NCBI RefSeq assembly: GCF_046097095.1
Contig: NZ_CP175698.1
Location: 620,001 to 684,000, forward strand
Direction of reading: 5' to 3'
DNA length: 64,000 bases
From: Natrinema sp046097095
Lineage (GTDB): Archaea; Halobacteriota; Halobacteria; Halobacteriales; Natrialbaceae
Below are positions 17,119 to 26,048 of this stretch, in pieces. Under the pieces are notes generated by a model that was given only the letters and a program-made list of their open reading frames with translations, was not told the origin of the DNA and ran no database searches. The position numbers were made by a program, and so were the translations under genes. The number at the start of each line of letters is the position of its first letter. The first letter of the stretch is position 1.

Positions 17119-18027
17119 ATGGCACGTCTCGAACTGAGCAACCTGCACGCGGAGGTAGCGGAGGGCGACGAGAAAATTCTCGAGGGCGTCGATCTCGAGG
17201 TCGAGTCCGGCGAGATCCACGCCCTGATGGGGCCGAACGGCTCCGGGAAATCCACGACCGCGAAGGTCATCGCCGGCCACCCGGCCTACGAGGTCACCGA
17301 GGGTGAGGTCCTGCTTCATCTCGAGGACGAGGAGTTCGGCGAGGAGATCGAGATTGACGAGGACCAGCGCACCTGGAACCTGCTGGACCTCGAGCCGAAC
17401 GAGCGTGCCGCGCTCGGCATCTTCCTCGGCTTCCAGTATCCCGCCGAGATCGAGGGCGTCACGATGACGAACTTCCTCCGCACGGCGCTGAACGCCAAGA
17501 TCGAAGAGCGCGAAGAGCTCTTCGAGGACGAGGAGGAGGTCGAGGCCGAGGAAGGGGACGAAGGCTTCGAGTCGTCGCCGATGGAAGGCCCCGAGGACGA
17601 GGGCGAGGTCGGCGTCGCCGAGTTCCAGCAGATCCTCCAGGAGAAGATGGAGCAACTAGACATGGACGAGAAGTTCGCCCAGCGGTACCTCAACGCCGGC
17701 TTCTCCGGCGGCGAGAAGAAGCAAAACGAAGTGCTGCAGGCCGCCATCCTCGAGCCGTCGGTCGCCGTTCTCGACGAGATCGACTCCGGGCTCGACATCG
17801 ACCGCCTGCAGGACGTCTCGGCCGGCATCAACGCCTTGCGCGACGAGCAAGGCACCGGCATCCTTCAGATCACCCACTACCAGCGCATCCTCGACTACGT
17901 CGAGCCCGATCACGTCCACGTGATGCTCGACGGCCAGATCGCCAAAAGCGGCGGGCCCGAACTCGCCGAGGAACTCGAGGACAAGGGGTACGACTGGGTC
18001 CGCGAGGAAGTCTACGGCACCGCGTAA
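17119..18027 (+). CDS. sufC: Fe-S cluster assembly ATPase SufC
   Basis: A 302-residue ABC-type ATPase that drives the SufBCD scaffold in iron-sulfur cluster assembly. Walker A GPNGSGKSTT is near residue 36, the signature FSGGEKKQNEV near 195 and Walker B VAVLDEIDSGLD near 215. It is about 50 residues longer than bacterial SufC because of an acidic insertion (about 130-172, runs of Glu/Asp) between the Q-loop region and the signature. First gene of sufC-sufB-sufD. Confidence 0.95.
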   Translation: MARLELSNLHAEVAEGDEKILEGVDLEVESGEIHALMGPNGSGKSTTAKVIAGHPAYEVTEGEVLLHLEDEEFGEEIEIDEDQRTWNLLDLEPNERAALGIFLGFQYPAEIEGVTMTNFLRTALNAKIEEREELFEDEEEVEAEEGDEGFESSPMEGPEDEGEVGVAEFQQILQEKMEQLDMDEKFAQRYLNAGFSGGEKKQNEVLQAAILEPSVAVLDEIDSGLDIDRLQDVSAGINALRDEQGTGILQITHYQRILDYVEPDHVHVMLDGQIAKSGGPELAEELEDKGYDWVREEVYGTA

Positions 18028-18088
18028 CCGGATTCGACTAGAACAACCGTAATAACGCTACAGCCGTAACCACTAACCACATCAACCA

Positions 18089-19519
18089 ATGAGTTCCGAT
18101 CAAGACCATCTCAAAGAGACCGACACCGAGGCCCGGTTCGAGTTCAAGAAAGAGCAAAACGCCGCGGTCAAATCCGACAAGGGCCTGACCGAGGAGGTCA
18201 TCCGCATGATCTCCGAGGACAAAGATGAGCCCGAGTGGATGTTAGAGCGCCGTCTGCGCGCGCTCAAGCAGTACCAGAACATGCCGATGCCGAGCGACTG
18301 GCCCGGCATGCCCGACCTCTCCGAACTGGACGTCGAGGAGATCGTTCCCTACATCCGCCCAGACGTCGACAAGCGCGAAGGCGTCGACGACTGGACGGAG
18401 CTGCCCGACGAGATCAAAGACACCTTCGACAAGCTGGGCATCCCGGAGGCGGAGAAGAACGCGCTCTCCGGCGTCGGCGCGCAGTACGAGTCGGAGGTCG
18501 TCTACCAGAACATGCAGGAGCGCTGGGAGGAGAAGGGCGTCATCTTCTGTAACATGGACAAGGCCGTCCAGGAGCACCCAGAGCTCGTCAAAGAGCACTT
18601 CATGACGACCTGTGTGCCGCCGAGCGACAACAAGTTCGCCGCGTTACACGGGGCCGTCTGGTCCGGCGGGTCGTTCGTCTACGTCCCCGAGGACGTGACC
18701 GTCGAGATGCCCGTCCAGGCCTACTTCCGGATGAACTCCGAGGGCATGGGCCAGTTCGAGCACACCCTCATCATCGCCGAAGAGGGCTCGGAGGTCCACT
18801 ACATCGAGGGCTGTTCCGCGCCCAAGTACGGCACGCACAACCTGCACTCGGGCGGCGTCGAAGTCTTCGTCGGCGAAGACGCCCACGTCCAGTACTCGAC
18901 GGTGCAAAACTGGTCGAAGAACACGTTCAACCTGAACACCAAGCGCGCCATCTGCGAGGCCAACGGCACGATGGAGTGGGTCTCGGGCAGCATGGGGTCG
19001 AAAGCCACCATGCTCTACCCGTGTACGATCCTCAAGGGTCGCGGCGCGACCGACACCCACATCACCATCGCCTTCGCGGGCGAGGGTCAGGACATCGACA
19101 CCGGCGCGAAGGTCTACCACAACGCGCCCGAGACGAGTTCGACCATCGAATCCAAGTCGATCTCCAAGGACGGCGGCCGCACTAACTACCGCGGCCTCGT
19201 CCACATCGCCGACGGCGCCGAGAACTCGAGCACCGCCGTCGAGTGTGACGCCCTGATGTTCGACAACGAGTCCACGTCGGACACCATGCCGTACATGGAG
19301 ATCGAGGAGTCGAAGGTCGACGTCGCTCACGAGGCGACCGTCGGGAAGATCGGTGACGAGGACATCTTCTACCTCCAGAGCCGCGGTCTGGACGACGACG
19401 ACGCCAAGAAGATGATCGTCGCCGGCTTCATCGAGCCGATCACGGAAGAACTGCCCATCGAGTACGCGGTCGAACTCAACCGCCTCATCGAACTCGAGAT
19501 GGAGGGGAGCCTCGGATAA
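18089..19519 (+). CDS. sufB: Fe-S cluster assembly scaffold SufB
   Basis: A 476-residue SufB protein, the scaffold on which SufBC2D builds clusters. It shows the family's N-terminal helical region (MPMPSDWPGMPDLSELDVEE) and the long right-handed beta-helix core, with characteristic segments VWSGGSFVYVPEDV, HYIEGCSAPKY (conserved Cys), SSTIESKSISKDGG and EATVGKIGDEDIFYLQSRG. It lies 61 bases after sufC and one base before the sufD ATG, so the three genes form one operon. Confidence 0.96.
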   Translation: MSSDQDHLKETDTEARFEFKKEQNAAVKSDKGLTEEVIRMISEDKDEPEWMLERRLRALKQYQNMPMPSDWPGMPDLSELDVEEIVPYIRPDVDKREGVDDWTELPDEIKDTFDKLGIPEAEKNALSGVGAQYESEVVYQNMQERWEEKGVIFCNMDKAVQEHPELVKEHFMTTCVPPSDNKFAALHGAVWSGGSFVYVPEDVTVEMPVQAYFRMNSEGMGQFEHTLIIAEEGSEVHYIEGCSAPKYGTHNLHSGGVEVFVGEDAHVQYSTVQNWSKNTFNLNTKRAICEANGTMEWVSGSMGSKATMLYPCTILKGRGATDTHITIAFAGEGQDIDTGAKVYHNAPETSSTIESKSISKDGGRTNYRGLVHIADGAENSSTAVECDALMFDNESTSDTMPYMEIEESKVDVAHEATVGKIGDEDIFYLQSRGLDDDDAKKMIVAGFIEPITEELPIEYAVELNRLIELEMEGSLG

Positions 19520-19520
19520 T

Positions 19521-20741
19521 ATGAGCGCAGGAACACAGGTACACGCCAATCTGACGGAAGCACAGGTACGCGAGATCAGCGAGGGGTTAGACGAGCCCGA
19601 CTGGCTTCTCGAGACGCGACTCGAGGCCCTCGAGGCCCTCGAGACTCTCGACATGCCGGACGTCATCCGGACGCCGGGCCGGGACTGGACGAACCTCCAC
19701 GAGCTGGACTTCGAATCCCTCGTGGACCCGCTGAACGCGGCCGAGGACAAAGACCAGGTCGGCCCCGAGGACGCGGAGGTCCTCCCATGGGCCGAGGCAG
19801 TCCGAGAGCACGAGGAGCTCCTGAAAGAGCACTTCGGCTCCATCGTCGATCCCCAGGAGAACTACCTGACGGCGCTGTCGACCGCCCTCTTCAGCACCGG
19901 GACGGTCATCTACGTCCCAGAGGGCGTCGACGCCGAGGACGTCACCGTCCGCACCGAGCAAAACTCCCGCTCGCTGTTCAACTACACGCTCGTCGTCACC
20001 GAGGAATCGAGCTCGGTGACCATCCTCGAGCGCCAGTCGACCGGTGCCGAACAGGACGAGCAGTACTACAGCGGCATCGTCGAAGTCGCTGCCGGCGAGA
20101 ACAGCTACGTCCAGTACGGCAGCCTCCAGAACCTCTCGGAGGATGCCTACAACTTCACCGTCAAGCGCGGCGTCGCCGATACCTACGCCACAATCGATTG
20201 GATCGAGGGCAACCTCGGTACCCAACTGACCAAGACTGAGGTTTCGACGACGCTTGACGGCGATTCGTCAGAAACGCAGATCGTCGGGGCCTTCTACGGC
20301 CACAACGACCAGCACTTCGACCTCGACGCGAAGGTCTGGCACCGCGCCGAGCATACGACGGCCGACCTCGTTACCCGCGGCGTCACCGACGACGTGGCCC
20401 GTTCGGTCTACGAGGGTGTCCAGGACGTCGGTGCCGACGCCTGGGACACCAGCTCCTATCAGCGCGAGAATACGCTGATGCTCTCCGATGAGAGCGAGGC
20501 CGACGCCTCCCCGAAGCTGATCATCAACAACCACGACACCGAAGCAAGTCACTCCGCGACGGTCGGCCAGATCGACCAGGAGGACCTGCTCTACATGACC
20601 TCTCGCGGTGTCAACCCGCGTGCTGCGCGCAATATGCTCGTCGAGGGCTTCTTCGTGCCCGTCTTAGAAGAGGTCGACGTCGACGAACTCCGCGACGACT
20701 TGCAGGAGCTGATCGGGGCTCGACTGCGCCGGCGCGACTAG
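19521..20741 (+). CDS. sufD: Fe-S cluster assembly protein SufD
   Basis: A 406-residue paralog of SufB that completes the SufBC2D complex and helps deliver iron. The beta-helix core and the C-terminal SHSATVGQIDQEDLLYMTSR motif (conserved His and helix) are clear, while the SufB cluster cysteine is absent. Its ATG follows the SufB stop by one base. A T-rich tract begins about 10 bases after the stop and probably ends the operon. Confidence 0.95.
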   Translation: MSAGTQVHANLTEAQVREISEGLDEPDWLLETRLEALEALETLDMPDVIRTPGRDWTNLHELDFESLVDPLNAAEDKDQVGPEDAEVLPWAEAVREHEELLKEHFGSIVDPQENYLTALSTALFSTGTVIYVPEGVDAEDVTVRTEQNSRSLFNYTLVVTEESSSVTILERQSTGAEQDEQYYSGIVEVAAGENSYVQYGSLQNLSEDAYNFTVKRGVADTYATIDWIEGNLGTQLTKTEVSTTLDGDSSETQIVGAFYGHNDQHFDLDAKVWHRAEHTTADLVTRGVTDDVARSVYEGVQDVGADAWDTSSYQRENTLMLSDESEADASPKLIINNHDTEASHSATVGQIDQEDLLYMTSRGVNPRAARNMLVEGFFVPVLEEVDVDELRDDLQELIGARLRRRD

Positions 20742-20748
20742 TCGCCTT

Positions 20749-20766
20749 CCGTTTCTTCCGTTTTCG
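20749..20766 (+). terminator. T-rich tract after sufD
   Basis: Clustered T runs (CCGTTTCTTCCGTTTTCG) just after the sufD stop resemble the oligo-T terminators of haloarchaea. No hairpin is evident. Confidence 0.3.
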
Positions 20767-20838
20767 ACCACGGACAGTGACACCGTCGACCTGAGAGACA
20801 GGAGCGATACCGGCCGGCCGATGCCGGCAATAGGGAAG

Positions 20839-20847
20839 CATAAGTAC
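20839..20847 (+). promoter_or_regulatory. TATA-like element of the ferritin-like gene
   Basis: CATAAGTAC is centred 26 bases before the ATG at 20869, which supports that start and a leaderless transcript separate from suf. Confidence 0.4.
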
Positions 20848-20868
20848 CGACGGTCCGGTATGTCACCT

Positions 20869-21363
20869 ATGAGTCTGGGACAGCGCGTCTCGAGCGACCA
20901 TCAGCTGACCCGATTGCTCCAGATCGGCGTCGTGCTGGAGGAACTCGTCGAGTCACGCGCCGCCCACCACATCGAGTCCCTGCCCCCCGAAGAGCGGGCG
21001 GCATTCGACGAGGAGGTGGAGGAGTTGCTCGCCGAGGCCGCCGCCGAGTCGGCCGACCACCGCGAGCGACTCGAGGCGCTGATCGATGATCTCGAGGCCG
21101 AGACGGTTGAATACGAGGAAATCAACGCACTGGTCGACGCTCAGTACGGGCCGCCGGAAGACACCGACGGCGTCCTCTACGACCAGCTAGCGAACGAGGA
21201 GACGGCCTACAAGTTCTACGACGACCTCATCGAAGCGATTGAGGCCTCGGACGCCGCGTTCGCCGTCGATCGCGATCGGCTGCTCGAAACGCTGTACGCA
21301 ATTCGGGAGGAGGAAAAGGAAGGCGTCGAGGAAGTGACCGAGATCATGGAACACAGAGCATGA
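20869..21363 (+). CDS. Ferritin/rubrerythrin-like four-helix protein
   Basis: A 164-residue, almost entirely helical, Glu-rich protein (MSLGQRVSSDHQLTRLLQIG...). Helices contain EExxxxRxxHH near residue 25 and ADHRERLEALIDDLE near 62, then ANEETAYKFYDDLIEAIE near 107 and a final YAIREEEKEGVEE. These are the spaced Glu/His residues expected of a di-iron ferritin-like bundle. It lies between the suf operon and the DtxR/SirR gene, so iron storage, redox or metal sensing is likely. The ATG at 20860 is an alternative start; the TATA spacing favours 20869. Confidence 0.68.
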   Translation: MSLGQRVSSDHQLTRLLQIGVVLEELVESRAAHHIESLPPEERAAFDEEVEELLAEAAAESADHRERLEALIDDLEAETVEYEEINALVDAQYGPPEDTDGVLYDQLANEETAYKFYDDLIEAIEASDAAFAVDRDRLLETLYAIREEEKEGVEEVTEIMEHRA

Positions 21364-21484
21364 TCGGGCCGACAACCGCGGCGGTTGCGCCCGTGCCGAC
21401 GCCGTCCGACGCGTGCATCCCCACCCGGATTCGGTTGTACCGGCGAGGAAGTGACGCGACGCGTAGCGACACCGGAGGGAGGTT

Positions 21485-21913
21485 ATGAACACTGCCGACC
21501 AATATCTCAAGGCGATCTACTTGGCTCAGCGAATCGAAGACGGCCCCGCATCGACCGGCACCCTCGCCGACCTGCTCGAGGTGAGTCCGGCCAGCGTCAA
21601 CGAGATGGTCGGCAAACTCGAGGATCGCGGCCTCGTCGACCACGAGAAGTACAAGGGGGCCAGCCTAACTGACGACGGCCTCGAGCGTGCCCACGATGCC
21701 CTACAGACCTACTGTATCATCGAGCGGTTCCTCGCGAACGTCCTCGAAGTCGAGGAGTTCCGGGAGGAGGCTCGCGCCTTAGAGAGCGTTATCGATGACA
21801 CCGTCGCGGAGCGCCTCGATACGATCATCGACCGGCCCGAACAGTGCCCCGACTGTTTCGACCCCGAAGCGGACTGCTGTGAGTTGCTTGAGGTCGGCGG
21901 TTGCGCGGACTGA
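21485..21913 (+). CDS. sirR: DtxR/SirR-family metal-dependent transcriptional regulator
   Basis: A 142-residue regulator with the winged helix (MNTADQYLKAIYLAQRIEDG, recognition helix VSPASVNEMVGKLEDRGLV, wing YKGASLTDDG) followed by the metal-binding dimerisation domain (CIIERFLANVLEVEEFREEA). It lacks the C-terminal SH3/FeoA domain of full-length DtxR. The tail has a cysteine cluster CPDCFDPEADCC. A strong Shine-Dalgarno GGAGGGAGG sits directly before the ATG. Placement after suf and a ferritin-like gene suggests Fe(II)- or Mn(II)-dependent control of iron genes. Confidence 0.88.
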   Translation: MNTADQYLKAIYLAQRIEDGPASTGTLADLLEVSPASVNEMVGKLEDRGLVDHEKYKGASLTDDGLERAHDALQTYCIIERFLANVLEVEEFREEARALESVIDDTVAERLDTIIDRPEQCPDCFDPEADCCELLEVGGCAD

Positions 21914-21934
21914 TCGTCGATTCGTCGTGGTCGG

Positions 21935-23719
21935 TCAGGTGTGCTCCGACGGCGGATCGCCGAATCGGATATAGCGGCGGCCGACGATCGCCGCGATGGC
22001 GAGCGCGATGATGACCGGGACGACGAGTCCCATCGGGAAGCGCCACGTGTCGACCGACCAGTCAGCCTCGAAAACGTCGGCATAGTAGCTTGCAGCCGCC
22101 TCGCCGTGGAGCGCGACCAGCACCTCGCGGTTGTTCTTGAGCGAGTTCGAGTTCCAGTTTGCGCTGCCGACAATCGCCACCTCTCGGTCGATCACCACGC
22201 CCTTCGCGTGGATCTTCTCGAAGCGATCGGTGTCCCCGACTAGTCGCACCTCGATCGGGAGGTCATCGTTCTTCGCGAGGCGCTCGAGGTCGGCGACGAG
22301 CCCCTCGTTCCCCTCGGCGTTGTACCACGCCGATCCGAGCAAGATACGAACCTCGACGCCCCGGCGGGCCGCCTCGACGGTCGCCTCGAGCAGCGAGACG
22401 TCGGCAGCGATCGTCGGTTGGACGACGAGAATCTCGTCGTCCGCCGTGGCGAGTAACTCCTGCATCCGACGATCGGCGTTGTCCGGTGCGACCAGCAGTT
22501 CGGCCGATTCGACCGGGACTGTTTCCGGTTCGTGGTTCGTCGGGAAGCCGGGATCCGACGAGGAGAAGAGCGAGTCCTCGTCCTCGACGAACGAGGTATT
22601 CGTGCGATAGGCCGATCCGGATACCGTATCCCAGCCCTCGAAATCGGCCCGAAAGACTCCCGCGAGATCGGCCGCGAGCGCCTCGTCCTCGAGCCGGACG
22701 CCCCACCCGCGGCTGCTCTCGCCGCCGACGCCTGCTGGCTTCCAGTTCTCGGTCGTGACCAGCACCCGATCGTCGGCGACCGCGTATTTGGGGTGGTGGT
22801 ATCGATACCGCGAATCCTCACCGCCAATGGCCCGTACGTCGACGCCGGCGGCCTCGAGACGCCGGATGACCCCGTCGGTCGCCGCGGGCGTCCCGCCGAC
22901 GGGACTCGCCTCGAGGAGGACCGACACGTCGACGCCGCGTTCGGCCGCGGCCACGAGTTCGTCAGTGATCGTGTCGGAAGTGACGGTATAGCCCGCTAAC
23001 AGGAGTCGGTCGTCGGCGTTTCGAATCGTCTGCCGCGGTACGCTCGGTGCGTCTGGGAGGACGAACGCCGTGGCCTCATCGACGCTGGTGCTCGAGACGG
23101 GGAGGCAGGTCGCGTCTCGCGGCCACCACTGGCCGCTGGCTCGCACGGTGTTCGATCCCTTCTCCTCCGCCGTCCGATACCACCGCTCCGCCGTCGGTGC
23201 ACTGTCGTACGACACCGCGTCGATCGTCGCCGTCGCATTTCGAAGGCGAAGGGTGTCGCCATCTGCGGCGAGCCGGAGATGCGCTTCCAGGCCGAGGACT
23301 GGCGCGTCGGTCAATCGCTCGGTCACGTTCGGAGCCGTACTCAGTGCGACGCGACCGGAGACCGTCGCGTTCGGAAGCCGCGCAGTCGTGTGGCCGTCGG
23401 TCAGCGTCAGATTCCGAAGCCGCGTGTCGGGCGGGGTCTCGAGGACGGTGAATTCGCCGACGTTATCGTCCGTAGTCGGATCCGGATAGAGGGAAACGAT
23501 TCGCGGGCGCTTCGGTGGCCCGCTGTCGGTGGTGGGTGTCGACGCACGAGCGGGACAAGAGAGACCGTCCGGGATCGAGGACGGCACTGCGGTCGCTCGA
23601 GCGGTCGTCGGTTCGCGGGCGGCCGTTCCGTCAACGACAGTAGGTCCCGCGGTCGCAACGGCACCGGCGACGAGACAGCAGCCGAGGACGGTGACGAGGG
23701 CGGCTCGCCGAATATCCAT
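21935..23719 (-). CDS. Exported phospholipase D-fold protein with C-terminal anchor
   Basis: A 594-residue protein. Residues 1-25 form a signal peptide (MDIRRAALVTVLGCCLVAGA). Residues about 70-175 look like a lamin-tail/beta-sandwich domain (VGEFTVLETPPDTRLRNLTL). Two PLD units follow: HHPKYAVADDRVLVTTENW near 303 (HxK...), and HAKGVVIDREVAIVGSANW near 523 (full HxKx4D). A transmembrane helix near 565-585 precedes a short tail. The enzyme would face the cell exterior as a phosphodiesterase (nuclease or phospholipase). The ATG at 23719 is preferred over the adjacent GTG; a TATA-like element is 28 bases upstream. Confidence 0.83.
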   Translation of the reverse strand: MDIRRAALVTVLGCCLVAGAVATAGPTVVDGTAAREPTTARATAVPSSIPDGLSCPARASTPTTDSGPPKRPRIVSLYPDPTTDDNVGEFTVLETPPDTRLRNLTLTDGHTTARLPNATVSGRVALSTAPNVTERLTDAPVLGLEAHLRLAADGDTLRLRNATATIDAVSYDSAPTAERWYRTAEEKGSNTVRASGQWWPRDATCLPVSSTSVDEATAFVLPDAPSVPRQTIRNADDRLLLAGYTVTSDTITDELVAAAERGVDVSVLLEASPVGGTPAATDGVIRRLEAAGVDVRAIGGEDSRYRYHHPKYAVADDRVLVTTENWKPAGVGGESSRGWGVRLEDEALAADLAGVFRADFEGWDTVSGSAYRTNTSFVEDEDSLFSSSDPGFPTNHEPETVPVESAELLVAPDNADRRMQELLATADDEILVVQPTIAADVSLLEATVEAARRGVEVRILLGSAWYNAEGNEGLVADLERLAKNDDLPIEVRLVGDTDRFEKIHAKGVVIDREVAIVGSANWNSNSLKNNREVLVALHGEAAASYYADVFEADWSVDTWRFPMGLVVPVIIALAIAAIVGRRYIRFGDPPSEHT

Positions 23720-23743
23720 CACCGCGTGTGGCCGCGCTTTGTT

Positions 23744-23751
23744 ACTTAAAT
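23744..23751 (-). promoter_or_regulatory. TATA-like element of the PLD-fold gene
   Basis: On the minus strand ATTTAAGT lies about 28 bases before the ATG. Confidence 0.4.
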
Positions 23752-23803
23752 CCTCGCTGGTGCTCGAAAAGGAATCCGCGACAGGGTCGGCGGGTCTCCG
23801 TCG

Positions 23804-25147
23804 TCAGGCCGCCGGCTCGAGGTCGACGCGCTCGGCCTCGGCTTGGACGAGGTAGGCGCGATCGTCGTCGTAGTCGGCGACGGTCTCGAGGGCGTCTCGC
23901 GTGCCGATACGCTGGAGCGCCCACGCGGCGCTCGCTCGGACGCGGTCGGACTCGTCGCTCTCGAGGACGTCAGCGAGGGGATCGACGGCGCGAGTATCGC
24001 CGATCAGGCCGAGGGTGCGGGCGGCCCAGCTGCGGACGTCAGCCTCGTCGGCGACGAGCTGTTGAGCGATGGGGTCGACGGCGGCTTCGGCACCGATCTC
24101 GCCGAGGGCGCGGAAGGCCGGCTGCTGGAGGTTCGGGTTAGAGTCGACGTAATCGACCAAGGTGTCGACGATTTCCTCGTCGTCTACGCCGATCTTACCG
24201 AGGATGCGCATCGCGGCCTGATCGCGGCGGTTGGCCTTCTGGAGCATCGGGTCGATGGCCTCCTCGGGACCCATCCGTTCGAGGGCTTCCATGCAGTGGT
24301 CCTCCATGAAGTCCGAATCGAACGTCTCGAGCGCGAGGAGGATCATGTCGACGTTGCCCCGCTTCTCGTGGACCTTGAGCGCGTGCCACTCCGGCGGGAA
24401 GTCCTTGACGTGGTCGAGCACGTCGTAGTAGCCCTCGCGGCGGAGCTGTTCGCGGACTTCGAGGTCGGCCCACGCCGTCGCGTCGTCGATGTCGCTCTGG
24501 AGGTCGTCGGTCGCCTCGAGTAGGCCGGCGATCACTTCCGCGTCGTCGTCGGCGTCGAGTTCGGCGCTCTCGACCGCCTCGGCGGCGTTATCGAGGGTCG
24601 CGTCGAGCTGGTCGGGCACGGTCTCGCCCTGATTGACTAGCGTGACCGAACTGCTGAGCAGGTCGTTACAGTCGTCGAGGAACTCGTCGACCGCCTCGAT
24701 CAGTTCGGCGTTGCCCTCCTCGGTCCAGCGAGTGTCCGTGATCGTCCCGCTCGCGTCGTCGATCTCGCTTATCACGTCCTCGCCGTAGGGGCCGCGTTGG
24801 TCCTCGAGGTTGGACTCGAGGTCGGAGAGGTCGCTCTCGATCTCGTCGTACCGGTCTTGCAGTTCTTCCTCCGGTGCGGGTTCCTCGTCTTCCGCCTCGT
24901 CCTCGTCGGTCTCGGGCGGGTCGGGAATTTCGACGGTTTCGAGGTCGTCGCGGAACGCCTCGAGGTCGGCTTCGACATCGTCGAGGTCGTCTTCGGTCTC
25001 GGCCGCTTCGAGATCGGACTCGAGCGCAGAGAGGTCGGCGGCCAGTGCGTCGAGTCGGTCGTCGATCGCCTCGAGATCGACGGGCTCCTCGCCATCCGCT
25101 TCCTCCGCGGCGGCCGCATCGTCACCGTTCGCCTCGTCCTCGCTCAT
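23804..25147 (-). CDS. Coiled-coil plus HEAT-repeat protein
   Basis: A 447-residue cytoplasmic protein. Residues 1-25 are low-complexity Glu/Ala. Residues 25-130 form an acidic coiled coil with heptad Leu/Leu/Asp repeats. A helical middle follows, with WHALKVHEKRGNVDMILLAL near 255. From about 260 to 435 there are five or six HEAT/PBS-lyase-like repeats (e.g. AAMRILGKIG, PAFRALGEIGAEAAVD, WAARTLGLIGDTRAVD, SAAWALQRIG). HEAT arrays serve as protein-binding scaffolds. No catalytic motif is seen. A Shine-Dalgarno-like GAGGTGG precedes the ATG. It lies downstream of archaetidylserine synthase on the same strand, 66 bases away. Confidence 0.83.
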   Translation of the reverse strand: MSEDEANGDDAAAAEEADGEEPVDLEAIDDRLDALAADLSALESDLEAAETEDDLDDVEADLEAFRDDLETVEIPDPPETDEDEAEDEEPAPEEELQDRYDEIESDLSDLESNLEDQRGPYGEDVISEIDDASGTITDTRWTEEGNAELIEAVDEFLDDCNDLLSSSVTLVNQGETVPDQLDATLDNAAEAVESAELDADDDAEVIAGLLEATDDLQSDIDDATAWADLEVREQLRREGYYDVLDHVKDFPPEWHALKVHEKRGNVDMILLALETFDSDFMEDHCMEALERMGPEEAIDPMLQKANRRDQAAMRILGKIGVDDEEIVDTLVDYVDSNPNLQQPAFRALGEIGAEAAVDPIAQQLVADEADVRSWAARTLGLIGDTRAVDPLADVLESDESDRVRASAAWALQRIGTRDALETVADYDDDRAYLVQAEAERVDLEPAA

Positions 25148-25213
25148 ATTCCCACCTCGGGACGACGCCGACGCGTGACAGTGTGCATATCTTACGGTCG
25201 TGTCAGCACGGTC

Positions 25214-25939
25214 CTAAGCGTTTCCATGCACGTCGACTTCCGACGAGCGTTCCCGATCGCCCCAGTAGAACCACGGGCTGAGCGTCATGTAGGCCAGCCC
25301 GAGCGTCAGGAGCGCGTAGGGGAACGTCCGCCCGGCGAAGTCGGGAACGAGGATCGCGAGCGCGTGGACGACGCCCATGATCCCGGCGTCGCGAGCCAGC
25401 AGGTCCGGATACCGAATTCTCGAAACCATCAGAAAGCAGAACGCGCCGGTGACCGCGAGGATGAGCCAGGGTCGAGTCTCGCCGGCGAGGATCGCCGCGC
25501 CAAGCACCGTCGCAGCCAGCGTCGTCTGCACGCCCTCGGTGTAGCTGCCGGAGATGTCGTAGGCGGTGTACATCCCCAACCGAGTGACCGCCATCGCAAC
25601 AAACAGTGCACAGACGCCCGTCACGACCAGCAGTTCGGCCGTAACCGCGTCGAACGTGACCTCGAGGCTGTTCCTGACGATGACAAAGGAGAGGACGGCG
25701 GGGGCGACTGCGAAGGAGGCTACGTCGGCCAGCGAGTCCAGATACGGACCGGCGTCGGTGCCGCCGTATCGGCGCGCGAGGATGCCGTCGAGGCCGTCCG
25801 CGATCGCCGCCAGCAAGACGAGTCGGGCGGCTAGATCGACGTCGACGGTCGCGACGACGACGGCGACGAACCCCAGAGCGGCGTTGGCGATCGTCACCGC
25901 GTCGGCGACGCCCAGCCGACCGACGAACCGGGGGAGCAT
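25214..25939 (-). CDS. pssA: CDP-archaeol (archaetidyl)serine synthase, PssA-type
   Basis: A 241-residue integral membrane CDP-alcohol phosphatidyltransferase with about 7 hydrophobic helices. The diagnostic motif D-G-x2-A-R-x8-G-x3-D-x3-D is seen as DGLDGILARRYGG then GPYLDSLAD near residues 48-71. It should transfer L-serine to CDP-archaeol, giving archaetidylserine. In haloarchaea this enzyme, with its decarboxylase partner, is linked to archaeosortase (ArtA)-dependent C-terminal lipid anchoring. The partner genes are not in this window, so substrate is inferred from family resemblance. Confidence 0.85.
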   Translation of the reverse strand: MLPRFVGRLGVADAVTIANAALGFVAVVVATVDVDLAARLVLLAAIADGLDGILARRYGGTDAGPYLDSLADVASFAVAPAVLSFVIVRNSLEVTFDAVTAELLVVTGVCALFVAMAVTRLGMYTAYDISGSYTEGVQTTLAATVLGAAILAGETRPWLILAVTGAFCFLMVSRIRYPDLLARDAGIMGVVHALAILVPDFAGRTFPYALLTLGLAYMTLSPWFYWGDRERSSEVDVHGNA

Positions 25940-26018
25940 ATGCCCGGATTCGACGGGGAGTTACCTTACGTGTTTTCGTTTCCGGCCCGTTCTCGGTTTC
26001 GGGGAGCGAACCAAGACG

Positions 26019-26026
26019 GTTATACC
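26019..26026 (+). promoter_or_regulatory. TATA-like element of the halocyanin gene
   Basis: GTTATACC is centred about 26 bases before the ATG at 26049, fitting a leaderless transcript. Confidence 0.45.
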
Positions 26027-26048
26027 GTGACTGTCCCAACGGTCCGAT

